Shown here in pieces: positions 26,934-35,204 of a stretch of DNA of 64,000 nucleotides. The position numbers were made by a program, and so were the translations under genes. Origin of the DNA: Hyphomicrobiales bacterium (lineage in GTDB: Bacteria > Pseudomonadota > Alphaproteobacteria > Parvibaculales > Parvibaculaceae); contig WGND01000013.1 of NCBI GenBank assembly GCA_016124805.1, positions 1-64,000 of the forward strand, written 5' to 3'. Every line of letters starts with the position of its first letter. The stretch's first letter is position 1. Under the pieces are notes generated by a model. That model worked only from the letters and a program-made list of their open reading frames with translations. It did not search any database and was not told the origin of the DNA.

Positions 26934-28472
26934 ATGGGTCGTAAAATACTTTTCATCACCACCGACCAGATGCGCTTTGACGCCATCGGCGCGAACGGCC
27001 AGAAAGTCGCACGCACCCCCGCCATTGATGCGCTCGCCGCCAACGGCATCAACTATACCCGCGCGCATAACCAGAATGTCGTCTGCATGCCCGCCCGCTC
27101 CACCATGATCTCGGGGCAATATGTCTCGACCCATGGCGTCTGGATGAATGGCGTGCCCCTGCCCGTCGATGCGCCCAGCGTCGCGCGCTATCTCCATGAT
27201 GTTGGCGGCTATCGCACAGCCTTGATCGGCAAGGCACATTTCGAGCCCTTCATGGATCTGCATCAGCAATTTTATGAAAGCCAGATGGCACGCAAGGGCG
27301 AGAACGGCCCCCATCGCGGCTTCGAACATATGGAGCTTGCCACCCACTCCCCGCTCATCCTGCATTACAATGAATGGCTGAAGAAAAATGATCCTGCCGC
27401 CATCGGCATGTTCTACCAAAACCTCACCGACAAGTTTCAGGTGAATTCGGCAGGCGGTGGCGAGACCGGCGGCTGCCAGCTGCATTTCAACGACATCTCG
27501 CGCGAGCATTATCACACCGACTGGGTGGCTGATCGCACCATCAACTGGCTCGACAGCGTGAAGGCGGAGGAAGACTGGTTCTGCTGGATGAGCTTCCCCG
27601 ATCCGCATCACCCCTGGGACCCGCCCAAATCCGAACTGCACCGCCACAACTGGCGCGACCAGCCCGCCCCCGAATTCTATCCGGGCAGCCATGAGAAAAT
27701 CCGCGACATTCTGGGCGGCAAGCCGCGCCACTGGATGGAATGGTATGAGGGCAAGCGCACCACCAATTTCGAAGCCCCGCCCGATTTCCGCGCCTGCGAC
27801 ATGACCGAAGATCAGGTGCGCGAAATCAACGCCTTCACCCATGTGGAAAACGAGCTGATTGACGAAGCCGTCGCCAAGGTGATGGCCCATATCGAGGCGC
27901 GCGGCTGGGGCGATGATGTGGATGTGGTCTTCACCACCGACCACGGTGAGTTTCAGGGCGAATTCGGCCTGCTCTTCAAGGGCCCCTATCATGTCGACGC
28001 GCTGATGCGCCTGCCCATGATCTGGCGACCGGCCAAGTCGGCCGGCGTCGCGCCCGCCACCGTCGGCAAACCCGTGGGACAGGTTGATCTCGCGCCCACC
28101 TTCTGCGCCATTGCCGGTCTGCCCGTTGCCGATTTCATGCAGGGCAAACCCATGCCGGTGAGCGATGCGGAAGGCGAGAAACAGGGCCGCGAACGCGTCT
28201 TCACCGAATGGGACTGCACCCATGTTGATGGCACGACGGTCGGCCTGCGCACCATCTATCGCGACGGCTACACCATCACGGCCTATATGCCCGGCACGAT
28301 CTATGATGGCAGCGAGGGCGAGCTTTATGATCACGCCAATGATCCGCAGCAATGGCGCAATCTCTGGAACGACCCGGCCTATGCCGCGCTCAAATCCGAC
28401 CTGCTGGCCGACCTGCACGACAATCTGCCGCCAGTGCATGAACCAAAGCTCGACTGCGTCGCGCCCGTCTAG
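26934..28472 (+). CDS. Type I sulfatase (FGly-dependent)
   Basis: 512 aa. Metal-binding TTDQMRFD near the start (Asp11) and the sulfatase signature with the formylglycine cysteine: Cys51 in CMPARS (CxPxR). Later TTDHGEF supplies further metal ligands, with a lysine in LLFKGPYH. The enzyme hydrolyses sulfate or related esters and needs an anaerobic or FGE-type maturase, not in the window. No signal peptide, so cytosolic. It resembles choline-sulfatase or arylsulfatase groups; the substrate is not evident. SD is weak (GGGGAG, six bases from the ATG). Confidence 0.92.
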   Translation: MGRKILFITTDQMRFDAIGANGQKVARTPAIDALAANGINYTRAHNQNVVCMPARSTMISGQYVSTHGVWMNGVPLPVDAPSVARYLHDVGGYRTALIGKAHFEPFMDLHQQFYESQMARKGENGPHRGFEHMELATHSPLILHYNEWLKKNDPAAIGMFYQNLTDKFQVNSAGGGETGGCQLHFNDISREHYHTDWVADRTINWLDSVKAEEDWFCWMSFPDPHHPWDPPKSELHRHNWRDQPAPEFYPGSHEKIRDILGGKPRHWMEWYEGKRTTNFEAPPDFRACDMTEDQVREINAFTHVENELIDEAVAKVMAHIEARGWGDDVDVVFTTDHGEFQGEFGLLFKGPYHVDALMRLPMIWRPAKSAGVAPATVGKPVGQVDLAPTFCAIAGLPVADFMQGKPMPVSDAEGEKQGRERVFTEWDCTHVDGTTVGLRTIYRDGYTITAYMPGTIYDGSEGELYDHANDPQQWRNLWNDPAYAALKSDLLADLHDNLPPVHEPKLDCVAPV

Positions 28473-28520
28473 CCCCGCATCCGGTTCGGTCAGCCATCTA
28501 CGTCTTGGCCCTTGATTTCA

Positions 28521-28612
28521 TGGACCCCGGACTAAATCCGGGGTGCCGGCCGCAAGTTGTTGGCCCGCAATCAATTAAGACCTGTCATCCCGGCCTTGTG
28601 CCGGGATCCATC
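28521..28612. repeat. Second copy of the dispersed palindromic repeat
   Basis: GGACCCCGGACTAAATCCG to GGGGTGCCG (28522-28548) and TGTCATCCCGGCCTTGTGC to GGGATCCATC (28583-28612) closely match the units at 24560-24653. The copies sit in the gap between the sulfatase and enoyl-CoA hydratase genes and may double as terminators. Confidence 0.75.
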
Positions 28613-28702
28613 TTTGGTCGTTTCGGATGACACGTGAATAGCGGGGTGACGCGACATCACGCGGCGGGCACAATGCGGCCACCCGAATCTCAAGGAGCGC
28701 CC

Positions 28703-29497
28703 ATGCCCAAACTGACAGACAAGATGATCGTCAAGAAAGACGGTGCCATCGGCTGGATGATTTTCAACAATCCCGACCGCCTCAATGCTGTCAGCATGGA
28801 GATGTGGGAGGCCGTGCCCTCAATCATGCAATATCTGCATGAGGACCCCGCCATCCGCGTCATCGTGCTCAAGGGTGCGGGCGACAAGGCCTTCGTGGCC
28901 GGTGCCGACATCTCGCAGTTTGAAACATCGCGTTCCTCACCAGACAGCGTGGACGCCTATGAGAATGCGACAACAGCCGCCTTTGACTGCATCGCGGCGT
29001 CTACGCTGCCCACCATCGCCATGATCGATGGCTATTGCATTGGTGGCGGGCTCGGCATCGCGCTTTCCTGCGACATGCGCATCGCCTCGGAGGGTTCGAC
29101 CTTCGGCATTCCCGCCGCCAAGCTCGGCCTTGCCTATCCGCCCATGGGCACGCGCCGTCTGGTCAATATTGTCGGCCCGTCTTTTGCCAAGGAAATCTTC
29201 TTCACCGCGCGCCGCTTCACCCATGACGAGGCTCTCGCCATGGGTCTCATCAATCGCGTGACAACACGCGAGGCGCTGGACGCGCATATCCGCGACACCT
29301 GCGATCTCATCGCGCGGAACGCACCGCTCACCGTGCAGAATGAAAAACGCATTGTCGATGAATGCATCAAGCCTGCGGAAAATTTCGACGCCGCGCGTTG
29401 CGATGCGCTGGCCGCGGAATGTTTTGCCAGCGAGGACTACAAGGAAGGCCGCGCGGCCTTCATGGCCAAGCGCAAACCGGTCTTTCAGGGTCGCTAG
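28703..29497 (+). CDS. Enoyl-CoA hydratase/isomerase family protein
   Basis: 264 aa from the ATG at 28703, with AAGGAG six bases upstream. Crotonase fold with oxyanion elements VAGADI (65-70) and GYCIGGGLG (110-118). The residue matching the first hydratase glutamate is Ala138 (GIPAAKLGL), while the second is kept as Glu164 (FAKEIFFTAR). That is the reverse of the other crotonase in this window. The chemistry may be isomerisation, hydrolysis or ring opening rather than simple hydration. An SDR gene follows. Confidence 0.88.
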   Translation: MPKLTDKMIVKKDGAIGWMIFNNPDRLNAVSMEMWEAVPSIMQYLHEDPAIRVIVLKGAGDKAFVAGADISQFETSRSSPDSVDAYENATTAAFDCIAASTLPTIAMIDGYCIGGGLGIALSCDMRIASEGSTFGIPAAKLGLAYPPMGTRRLVNIVGPSFAKEIFFTARRFTHDEALAMGLINRVTTREALDAHIRDTCDLIARNAPLTVQNEKRIVDECIKPAENFDAARCDALAAECFASEDYKEGRAAFMAKRKPVFQGR

Positions 29498-29580
29498 CGC
29501 CCAACCCCACCCTAAATGATGGCTGCCGTCATGGTCGCGCCTCCCTAAGCTGCCCCCTTTCACAAGGCAGGGAGGCCCAA

Positions 29581-30429
29581 ATGAGCGGAAGACTCGAAGG
29601 CAAAATCGCGATCATCACCGGCGGCACCAGCGGCATTGGCCGCGGCACCGTGGAACTCTTTCTCAAGGAAGGCGCCAAGGTCGTCGTCGGCGATGTGCAG
29701 GACCACAAGGGCGAGGCCATGGCTCGTGAACTGGGCGCATCCTTTTCCTATTGCCGCACCAATGTGGCCGAAGAAGCCGACATCAAGGCACTTGTCGATC
29801 ACTGCCTCTCGAAATTCGGTCGTCTCGACGTGATGTTCAACAATGCGGGCTTTGTGGGCGCGACCGGTTACATCGACGAACTCGATGTGGCCGCCTTTGA
29901 CGAGACAATCGCCGTGCTGCTGCGGGCCGTCTTTCTCGGCTACAAATATGCCGTGCCGCCCATGAAGGAACAGAAATCCGGCAGCATCATTTCAACATCC
30001 AGCGTGGCCGGGCTGCAGGCCGGCATGGCGCCCCACACCTATAGTGTCTGCAAGGCAGGCGTGCGGCACCTGGCCCGCGTCGCGTCAATCGAGCTGGCGC
30101 CTTACAATATCCGTTCCAATGCAATCTGCCCCGGCGGCATCATGACCTCCATTTTTGGGGGGCTGGCGGGCATGGGCACACAGGTGGCCGATCAGTTTGC
30201 CGTCTTCCTGCAATCCCGCCTCGCCAAGGTGCAGCCAATCGCGCGCGCAGGTGTCCCTGCTGACATTGCCGAAGCCGCCCTCTATCTCGCATCGGATGCG
30301 TCCACCTTCATCACGGGTCAGGACATCACGGTGGATGGCGGCCTGACCGCGGGCCCGCCCACAAATCTTGCCGAACTGCTCGATCTGGAAAATGCAGTTG
30401 CGGAATTCATGGCCGAAAACAGGGCCTGA
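29581..30429 (+). CDS. SDR family oxidoreductase
   Basis: 282 aa from the ATG at 29581 (GGGAGG upstream). Motifs: TGGTSGIG (13-20), an acidic GDVQDHKG after strand two that favours NAD, NNAG, and Ser with YSVCK. The end is extended beyond the usual VDGGLTAG by about 30 residues with LAELLDLENAVAEF. Probably oxidises a hydroxyl group in lipid or cyclic alcohol breakdown, in line with the upstream crotonase. Confidence 0.9.
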   Translation: MSGRLEGKIAIITGGTSGIGRGTVELFLKEGAKVVVGDVQDHKGEAMARELGASFSYCRTNVAEEADIKALVDHCLSKFGRLDVMFNNAGFVGATGYIDELDVAAFDETIAVLLRAVFLGYKYAVPPMKEQKSGSIISTSSVAGLQAGMAPHTYSVCKAGVRHLARVASIELAPYNIRSNAICPGGIMTSIFGGLAGMGTQVADQFAVFLQSRLAKVQPIARAGVPADIAEAALYLASDASTFITGQDITVDGGLTAGPPTNLAELLDLENAVAEFMAENRA

Positions 30430-30503
30430 TGGCCCGGTAAGAGATTGGCAAGTCTCCGCCGCTAGGCTCTCTCCCTTCAGACCCCGCTGGCTGGAGAGGG
30501 CCC

Positions 30504-30839
30504 ATGGCGCAAACGACAGAAACGAGATCAGCACCCGAGCGTCGTCGCTTCCGCCGCATCGGCACGCGCATTGAGGGCCGGGTCGTCTTTGCGGGCGTCG
30601 ACGCCGACTGCCTGATCCATGAAATGTCTGCCGCCGGTGCCATCATCGAAGTCAGCCCGCGTCCCAAGGCCGGCACCCCCATCGCCCTTGACGTGCCCGG
30701 CGTCGGCTTCACCCTGGGTCACGCCCGCCGCCATCTGGCAGATGGACTGCTGAGCGTCGAGCTCCCCGCCGAAGAGACACAGACCGGCCGTTTTGCCGAT
30801 CGTCTGATCCTCGCCGCCTTCCGCAACCCGCCCGAATAG
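30504..30839 (+). CDS. Single PilZ domain protein
   Basis: 111 aa. The N-terminus has ERRRFRRIGTRI, supplying the PilZ arginines. The second motif reads HEMSAAG, with Glu in place of the usual Asp or Asn of (D/N)xSxxG, so c-di-GMP binding may be weak or lost. Cytosolic. Lies between two SDR genes without an obvious link to them. Confidence 0.8.
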   Translation: MAQTTETRSAPERRRFRRIGTRIEGRVVFAGVDADCLIHEMSAAGAIIEVSPRPKAGTPIALDVPGVGFTLGHARRHLADGLLSVELPAEETQTGRFADRLILAAFRNPPE

Positions 30840-30904
30840 GGCTAGTCTCTCCCCATCAGAAAACAGGCCACTCTGGCCGCAAGAAATGATGCAGGGAGAA
30901 ACAC

Positions 30905-31696
30905 ATGTCATCGCTCAAGGATCACGTCGCCATCGTCACGGGTTCCGCCACCGGCCTTGGCGCCGCCGTCGCGCTGCGCCTTGCCGAACGCGGCTGCAAT
31001 GTCGTCATCAACTACACAAAGAGCGAAACGGAAGCGCGTGAAACGCTTGCCGCCTGTGAATCCAAGGGCGTGGAAGCCCTGCTTGCCCAGGGGGATGTGT
31101 CGGAAGATGCCGATTGCAAACGCATCGTCGAAGCGACACTGGCCAAATGGGGGCGCGTCGACATCCTCGTCAACAATGCGGGCGGCACAAAATTCGCCAA
31201 TCACGCCGATCTTGACGAGCTCAATGCAGAAGACTTCCTCTGGATCTACAAGGTCAATGTTGTCGGCGCCTATCAGATGATCCGCGCCTGCGCCGAGCCC
31301 ATGAAAAAACAGGGCAAGGGCAAGGTGGTGAATGTCTCCTCCATTGCCGGCGTCACCGGCATCGGCTCTTCCGTCGCCTACGCCGCCTCCAAAGGCGCGC
31401 TCAACACCATGACACTGTCGCTGGCCCGCTCGCTGGCGCCTTCCATCCGCGTCAATGCGGTTTGCCCCGGCTTCATCGGCACACGCTGGTTCTCGGATCG
31501 TTTCGGCAGCCAGACCTTCGAAGGCATCAAGCGCCAGCAGATTGAGACAACGCCGCTCGCCCGCGCCGGCACCGCCGAAGACATTGCCACATCCGTCGTC
31601 TTCTTCTGCGATGAAGGCGGCGAACACATCACCGGCGAAACGCTGATAACCGATGCAGGGCTTCACCTGGGCTTTGCGCCGCTCACCGCCCGCTGA
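30905..31696 (+). CDS. SDR family oxidoreductase (FabG-like)
   Basis: 263 aa. TGSATGLG (12-19) and a basic NYTKSE after strand two suggest NADP; NNAGGT and Ser with YAASK complete the active site. It resembles 3-oxoacyl-ACP/CoA reductases but lies away from other fatty acid synthesis genes, so a catabolic ketoreductase is equally likely. GGGAGA precedes the ATG. Converges on the hydrolase operon with five bases between stops. Confidence 0.9.
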   Translation: MSSLKDHVAIVTGSATGLGAAVALRLAERGCNVVINYTKSETEARETLAACESKGVEALLAQGDVSEDADCKRIVEATLAKWGRVDILVNNAGGTKFANHADLDELNAEDFLWIYKVNVVGAYQMIRACAEPMKKQGKGKVVNVSSIAGVTGIGSSVAYAASKGALNTMTLSLARSLAPSIRVNAVCPGFIGTRWFSDRFGSQTFEGIKRQQIETTPLARAGTAEDIATSVVFFCDEGGEHITGETLITDAGLHLGFAPLTAR

Positions 31697-31701
31697 AGCA
31701 A

Positions 31702-32451
31702 TCAGATGTCGGCTTCAAGAAATTTGAGGACGGCATTTTTGTAATCCTTGTCGCCCACGGTGCGCATATGGTCGCGCCGTGGCACGACATGGGAAGACGC
31801 CCCTGAAATCCGCGCCGCAAGGGCAGCCGGTGAGCCGACCGGGTCGTTCTCTCCGGCCACCACCAGCACAGGCCGCGTAATCTGCTCAAGAAGCTCGACA
31901 GGATAGGGCGCCCGTACTGCGGCAAAGCAGGCGGCCAGTGCTTCGCGATCCTGTCCGTTCTGATCTGCAAACACGCGATAGACGCGCGCCTCGGGATCAG
32001 CAATGTCGTCAGCCGATGGTGCCAGCAGGGCCGCCACAACCGCATCGGGACTCTTGGGTGGCAGCAGCAAATTCTCACCCACACCGGCTGCAATGGCGCG
32101 ATCAAAGCGTTCCGGATGACGGGCAAGCGCCACCAGTGTCACCATCGCCCCCATGGAATAGCCCATGATGTCGACACCCGGCTCACCGAGATGATCAAGC
32201 AGCTCGATAATATCTTCCGTCATGGCGTCCAGCGCATAGTCACCGGCATCATGCGGCTTGTCGCTCGCCCCATGCCCGCGCCCATCGGCCATGATGATGC
32301 GAAAGCCGGCATCCATCAGGGTCCGCGTCCAGCCTGTCTCCACCCAGTTCACATGATGGGTTGAGCCAAAGCCATGCACCAGCAGGATCGGCGTGCCCTC
32401 ACCTTCCATGCTGTAGGCAAGCTTCAACCCGTCTGAGGTAAAATATTTCAA
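31702..32451 (-). CDS. Alpha/beta hydrolase (tandem paralogue 2)
   Basis: 249 aa. Oxyanion HGFGSTH near 27, ADGRGHGASDKP, nucleophile Ser in GYSMGAM, and a late His in VPRRDHMR. Clearly related along its length to the neighbouring hydrolase at 32473, so the pair arose by tandem duplication. Last gene of a three-gene operon with a GPH/MelB-type transporter. Probably hydrolyses an ester or lactone brought in by that transporter. Confidence 0.87.
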   Translation of the reverse strand: MKYFTSDGLKLAYSMEGEGTPILLVHGFGSTHHVNWVETGWTRTLMDAGFRIIMADGRGHGASDKPHDAGDYALDAMTEDIIELLDHLGEPGVDIMGYSMGAMVTLVALARHPERFDRAIAAGVGENLLLPPKSPDAVVAALLAPSADDIADPEARVYRVFADQNGQDREALAACFAAVRAPYPVELLEQITRPVLVVAGENDPVGSPAALAARISGASSHVVPRRDHMRTVGDKDYKNAVLKFLEADI

Positions 32452-32472
32452 CGCCGTCTCCCGCGAATGGGG

Positions 32473-33228
32473 TCAGACCCATCCCATCAGAAAATCCACC
32501 ACAATGCCCTTAAGCACGGGATTGGGCAGGATGAACATGTGATCCGCCCCCGGCACGATCTCGCCCTGCGCGTCGCCCATCAGTTCGGCGAGTTCATTGG
32601 GGTCACCTGCCAGATCATCGCGCGATCCGGCCACAATGAGTGTTTCGGTCTTGATGCTGCGCACCATGGCTTCCATGTCGTCGGTGTCGCGCGGGGCACG
32701 GACGGAAGCGGCAAGTGCCTCGCGGTCCTGCCCGAGCTTTTCAGCGTAAAGCCGGAAACCGCGCGCCATTTCATGCTCGACATCATCAGCATCATCGGCC
32801 AGCAGCGCACTGGCCAGCGCTTCGCCATTGTCGCTGCGTTTGAGCGACTTGCCGCCAACGCCAAGCAGCACCAGAAGCTTGATGCGGTCGGCATGATGGG
32901 CGGCCAGATACATGGCCACGCCCGCCCCCATGGAAAAACCCATCAGTTCCGTGCGCTCAATGCCCAGATGTTCCAGCAGCGCCAGCGCATCGGCGGCATG
33001 TTTTGCCGTGCCGTAATCGGCCGGATCATGCGACTTGCCGCTTTCGCCATGCCCGCGGAAATCCATGGCAATGACCTGGCGACCAGCCTTCACCAGCGCG
33101 TCATACCAGCCCGTGCGACGCCAGTTATCAATGCGTGTCGAGGCAAAGCCATGCAGCAGCAGGATCGGTTTGCCCTCGCCCACCACGTCATAGGCAATCT
33201 GGGTGCCGTTCACATCAATCACCGGCAT
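32473..33228 (-). CDS. Alpha/beta hydrolase (tandem paralogue 1)
   Basis: 251 aa. HGFASTR, MDFRGHGESGKS, nucleophile Ser in GFSMGAG, and the late GADHMFI histidine. It shares the same segment order and many residues with the downstream hydrolase. The gaps are 15 bases to the transporter gene and 21 bases to the second hydrolase, so the three are co-transcribed. Confidence 0.87.
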   Translation of the reverse strand: MPVIDVNGTQIAYDVVGEGKPILLLHGFASTRIDNWRRTGWYDALVKAGRQVIAMDFRGHGESGKSHDPADYGTAKHAADALALLEHLGIERTELMGFSMGAGVAMYLAAHHADRIKLLVLLGVGGKSLKRSDNGEALASALLADDADDVEHEMARGFRLYAEKLGQDREALAASVRAPRDTDDMEAMVRSIKTETLIVAGSRDDLAGDPNELAELMGDAQGEIVPGADHMFILPNPVLKGIVVDFLMGWV

Positions 33229-33243
33229 GGCGTCAGCCTCTCT

Positions 33244-34698
33244 TTAATCGGCAGCCCGGCCCGTCGACGTCCCATCACCGGATGACTGGGGATCGGAAGG
33301 TTGCATGGTGCGAGTTTCAAGCGCACCCGCGGCAATATCAAGTGTGGATGTGCGCTGACGGCCTTCAAGAATATCGCGATTGGCCTTCTGCTTCACCTCA
33401 TCAATCGGGAAATTCCAGACACAGAAGAGAACCAGAAAACCGACAAGGAAGGTTGGCGTCACATAGACCATCCGAAGCCCGTCAAGAGCGGCCTGCGTAT
33501 TCTCACCGCCGGGCACATAGCCGATCAGATCAAGCATGAGATAGGTGAAGCCGATCGCAAGCGCCGCACCGAATTTATTGGTCATAGTAAGCATCGCAAA
33601 GAAAAGACCCGTGCGCTGCTGGCCGGTTTCAACGGCATCATGATCGGCCACATCCGCCATGATGGAGCGGAACAGGAAGGGCGAGGCCGCCATATTGAGG
33701 CCCAGCAGCACCATGACGACGCCGGCAAAGACGACATCATGGGCGGGGATGAACAGAATGATGGGAATGGTGACGGTGTTGAACATGGACGACAGCGCGG
33801 CGGCCTTGTGTTTGCCCACGCGACGGCTGACCCACATCACGACGGGTACGAAAACCACACCGGCGATGAAGTAAACCAGCAGACCGAGATTGGCGAATTT
33901 GCCGAGCATCAGCGCGTCACGCGTGACGAAAAGAAAGAGGCTCGCCACCGTGCCGCCCGAAACGCCAAGCGCCAGATCAGCGATCAACACACGGCGCAGC
34001 GGGCTGCTGGCAGCCAGCACGGCCACGGCCTGTTTGAAAGGCACATGCTTGGGTCGGGGCGTCTTGTGTTCCGGCACCCGCCACACGGCCAGACCCACCG
34101 TAATCGGCAACAGGATGAGCACGAACCAGCCCATTGAGGCGACACCTGCCGCCTCGCCATCGACCGGGTTAATGTTTTCAATAATGGCAGGGAGCAGCAG
34201 AACAAAGACCATGCCCAGAATAAGCATGACTTCGCGCGCGCTCTGCACCCGTGTTCGCTCATGATAGTCGGGCGTCAGTTCCGCCCCCCAGGAGAGATGC
34301 GAAATGGTGAGCAGTGTCCAGCCGATGAACAGGAAGAACATCCAGAACATCAGATAGCCTCCGGTCACGGAGGCAGCATTCGGCATGAACACCATGACGA
34401 CGGAGAGCATCATCAAAGGTACGGAAGCCACAATCCAGTGGCGGCGACGCCCCCAGCGGGTCTCGAATTTGTCGGAGAGAATGCCGATCACAGGATCGGT
34501 GAACACGTCCCAGAAGCGGGCGAGCATGAAAATCGCCCCGACAAGGCTCAGCCCCAGTCCCATCGGACCGGCATAGAAAGGCGGCAGGTGAACCACAAGC
34601 GGCAGCCCCATGGCGGAAATCGGAACCGCCGGGCCTGCATAGAAAAAAATCGTGGAAAAAGACAGCGGCTTGCGTTGCTGCGCCTCAGGTGCCGACAT
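33244..34698 (-). CDS. MFS transporter, GPH/MelB-like (MFS_2)
   Basis: 484 aa with about twelve hydrophobic helices. The early DPVIGILSDKFETRWGRRRHWI stretch is the signature of the glycoside-pentoside-hexuronide cation symporters (MFS_2). Members move sugars, glycosides or, in some alphaproteobacteria, steroids and other hydrophobic compounds with Na+ or H+. The C-terminus is a long polar tail rich in Ser/Asp. It heads the operon with two hydrolases, which suggests uptake of an ester or conjugate that they cleave. Confidence 0.9.
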   Translation of the reverse strand: MSAPEAQQRKPLSFSTIFFYAGPAVPISAMGLPLVVHLPPFYAGPMGLGLSLVGAIFMLARFWDVFTDPVIGILSDKFETRWGRRRHWIVASVPLMMLSVVMVFMPNAASVTGGYLMFWMFFLFIGWTLLTISHLSWGAELTPDYHERTRVQSAREVMLILGMVFVLLLPAIIENINPVDGEAAGVASMGWFVLILLPITVGLAVWRVPEHKTPRPKHVPFKQAVAVLAASSPLRRVLIADLALGVSGGTVASLFLFVTRDALMLGKFANLGLLVYFIAGVVFVPVVMWVSRRVGKHKAAALSSMFNTVTIPIILFIPAHDVVFAGVVMVLLGLNMAASPFLFRSIMADVADHDAVETGQQRTGLFFAMLTMTNKFGAALAIGFTYLMLDLIGYVPGGENTQAALDGLRMVYVTPTFLVGFLVLFCVWNFPIDEVKQKANRDILEGRQRTSTLDIAAGALETRTMQPSDPQSSGDGTSTGRAAD

Positions 34699-34930
34699 TC
34701 AAAGACCCTCCCAGATCAACTGGTGCACCATGAGCGGGCTTTTTGGCTCTCATCCACACGGCACTTATGTTTTATACTTATATCATTACCCAATTTATAG
34801 AGACAGACAGGCCTCTTGAACACCAATCTGTCGCTATCTGGTGGGACTATGAATTAAGTTTAATTCAGTCTAATTTCGGCCCATCCATATGATGGACTCT
34901 AAAGTTCCATAAGCAGTTGCGGAGAATTCC

Positions 34931-35179
34931 ATGCATTCCAAAGGCACGCCGAAATTCCAGAATGATGCTGGCTCGCGCGAAATCGGGATCGGGGTCAAGG
35001 AATTCGAATGCATGGGCGCCAATCCGCCCTTCGATCATCCCCATATTTATCTCGATATGGGCCGCGATTCCGAGATCATCTGCCCCTATTGCTCAACACT
35101 CTACAAGTTTGACGCCAAGCTGCATGATGACGAAACCGTCCCCTCAGGCGCGCTTTTCACCGAAAAGCTGACCGCCTGA
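34931..35179 (+). CDS. Zinc-finger domain protein (zf-CHCC)
   Basis: 82 aa, the usual length of this small family (PF10276, related to the NDUFS6/13-kDa subunit of complex I). Metal ligands are Cys27 (FECMG), a His in DHPHIY (36-38), and Cys51 and Cys54 (CPYC). CGGAGA lies six bases before the ATG. Role in bacteria unclear, probably in complex I or envelope maintenance. Divergent from the transporter operon. Confidence 0.9.
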   Translation: MHSKGTPKFQNDAGSREIGIGVKEFECMGANPPFDHPHIYLDMGRDSEIICPYCSTLYKFDAKLHDDETVPSGALFTEKLTA

Positions 35180-35204
35180 GAGATATGGCTGGTCGCGGGG
35201 CGCT

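Noticed and set aside
26730-28439. 569-codon minus-strand open frame
   Set aside because: It lies over the sulfatase and the end of the MerR gene on the other strand, and its protein has no recognisable motif.
33301-34137. Plus-strand open frame rich in His and Arg
   Set aside because: Antisense of the MFS transporter; composition typical of shadow frames in GC-rich DNA.
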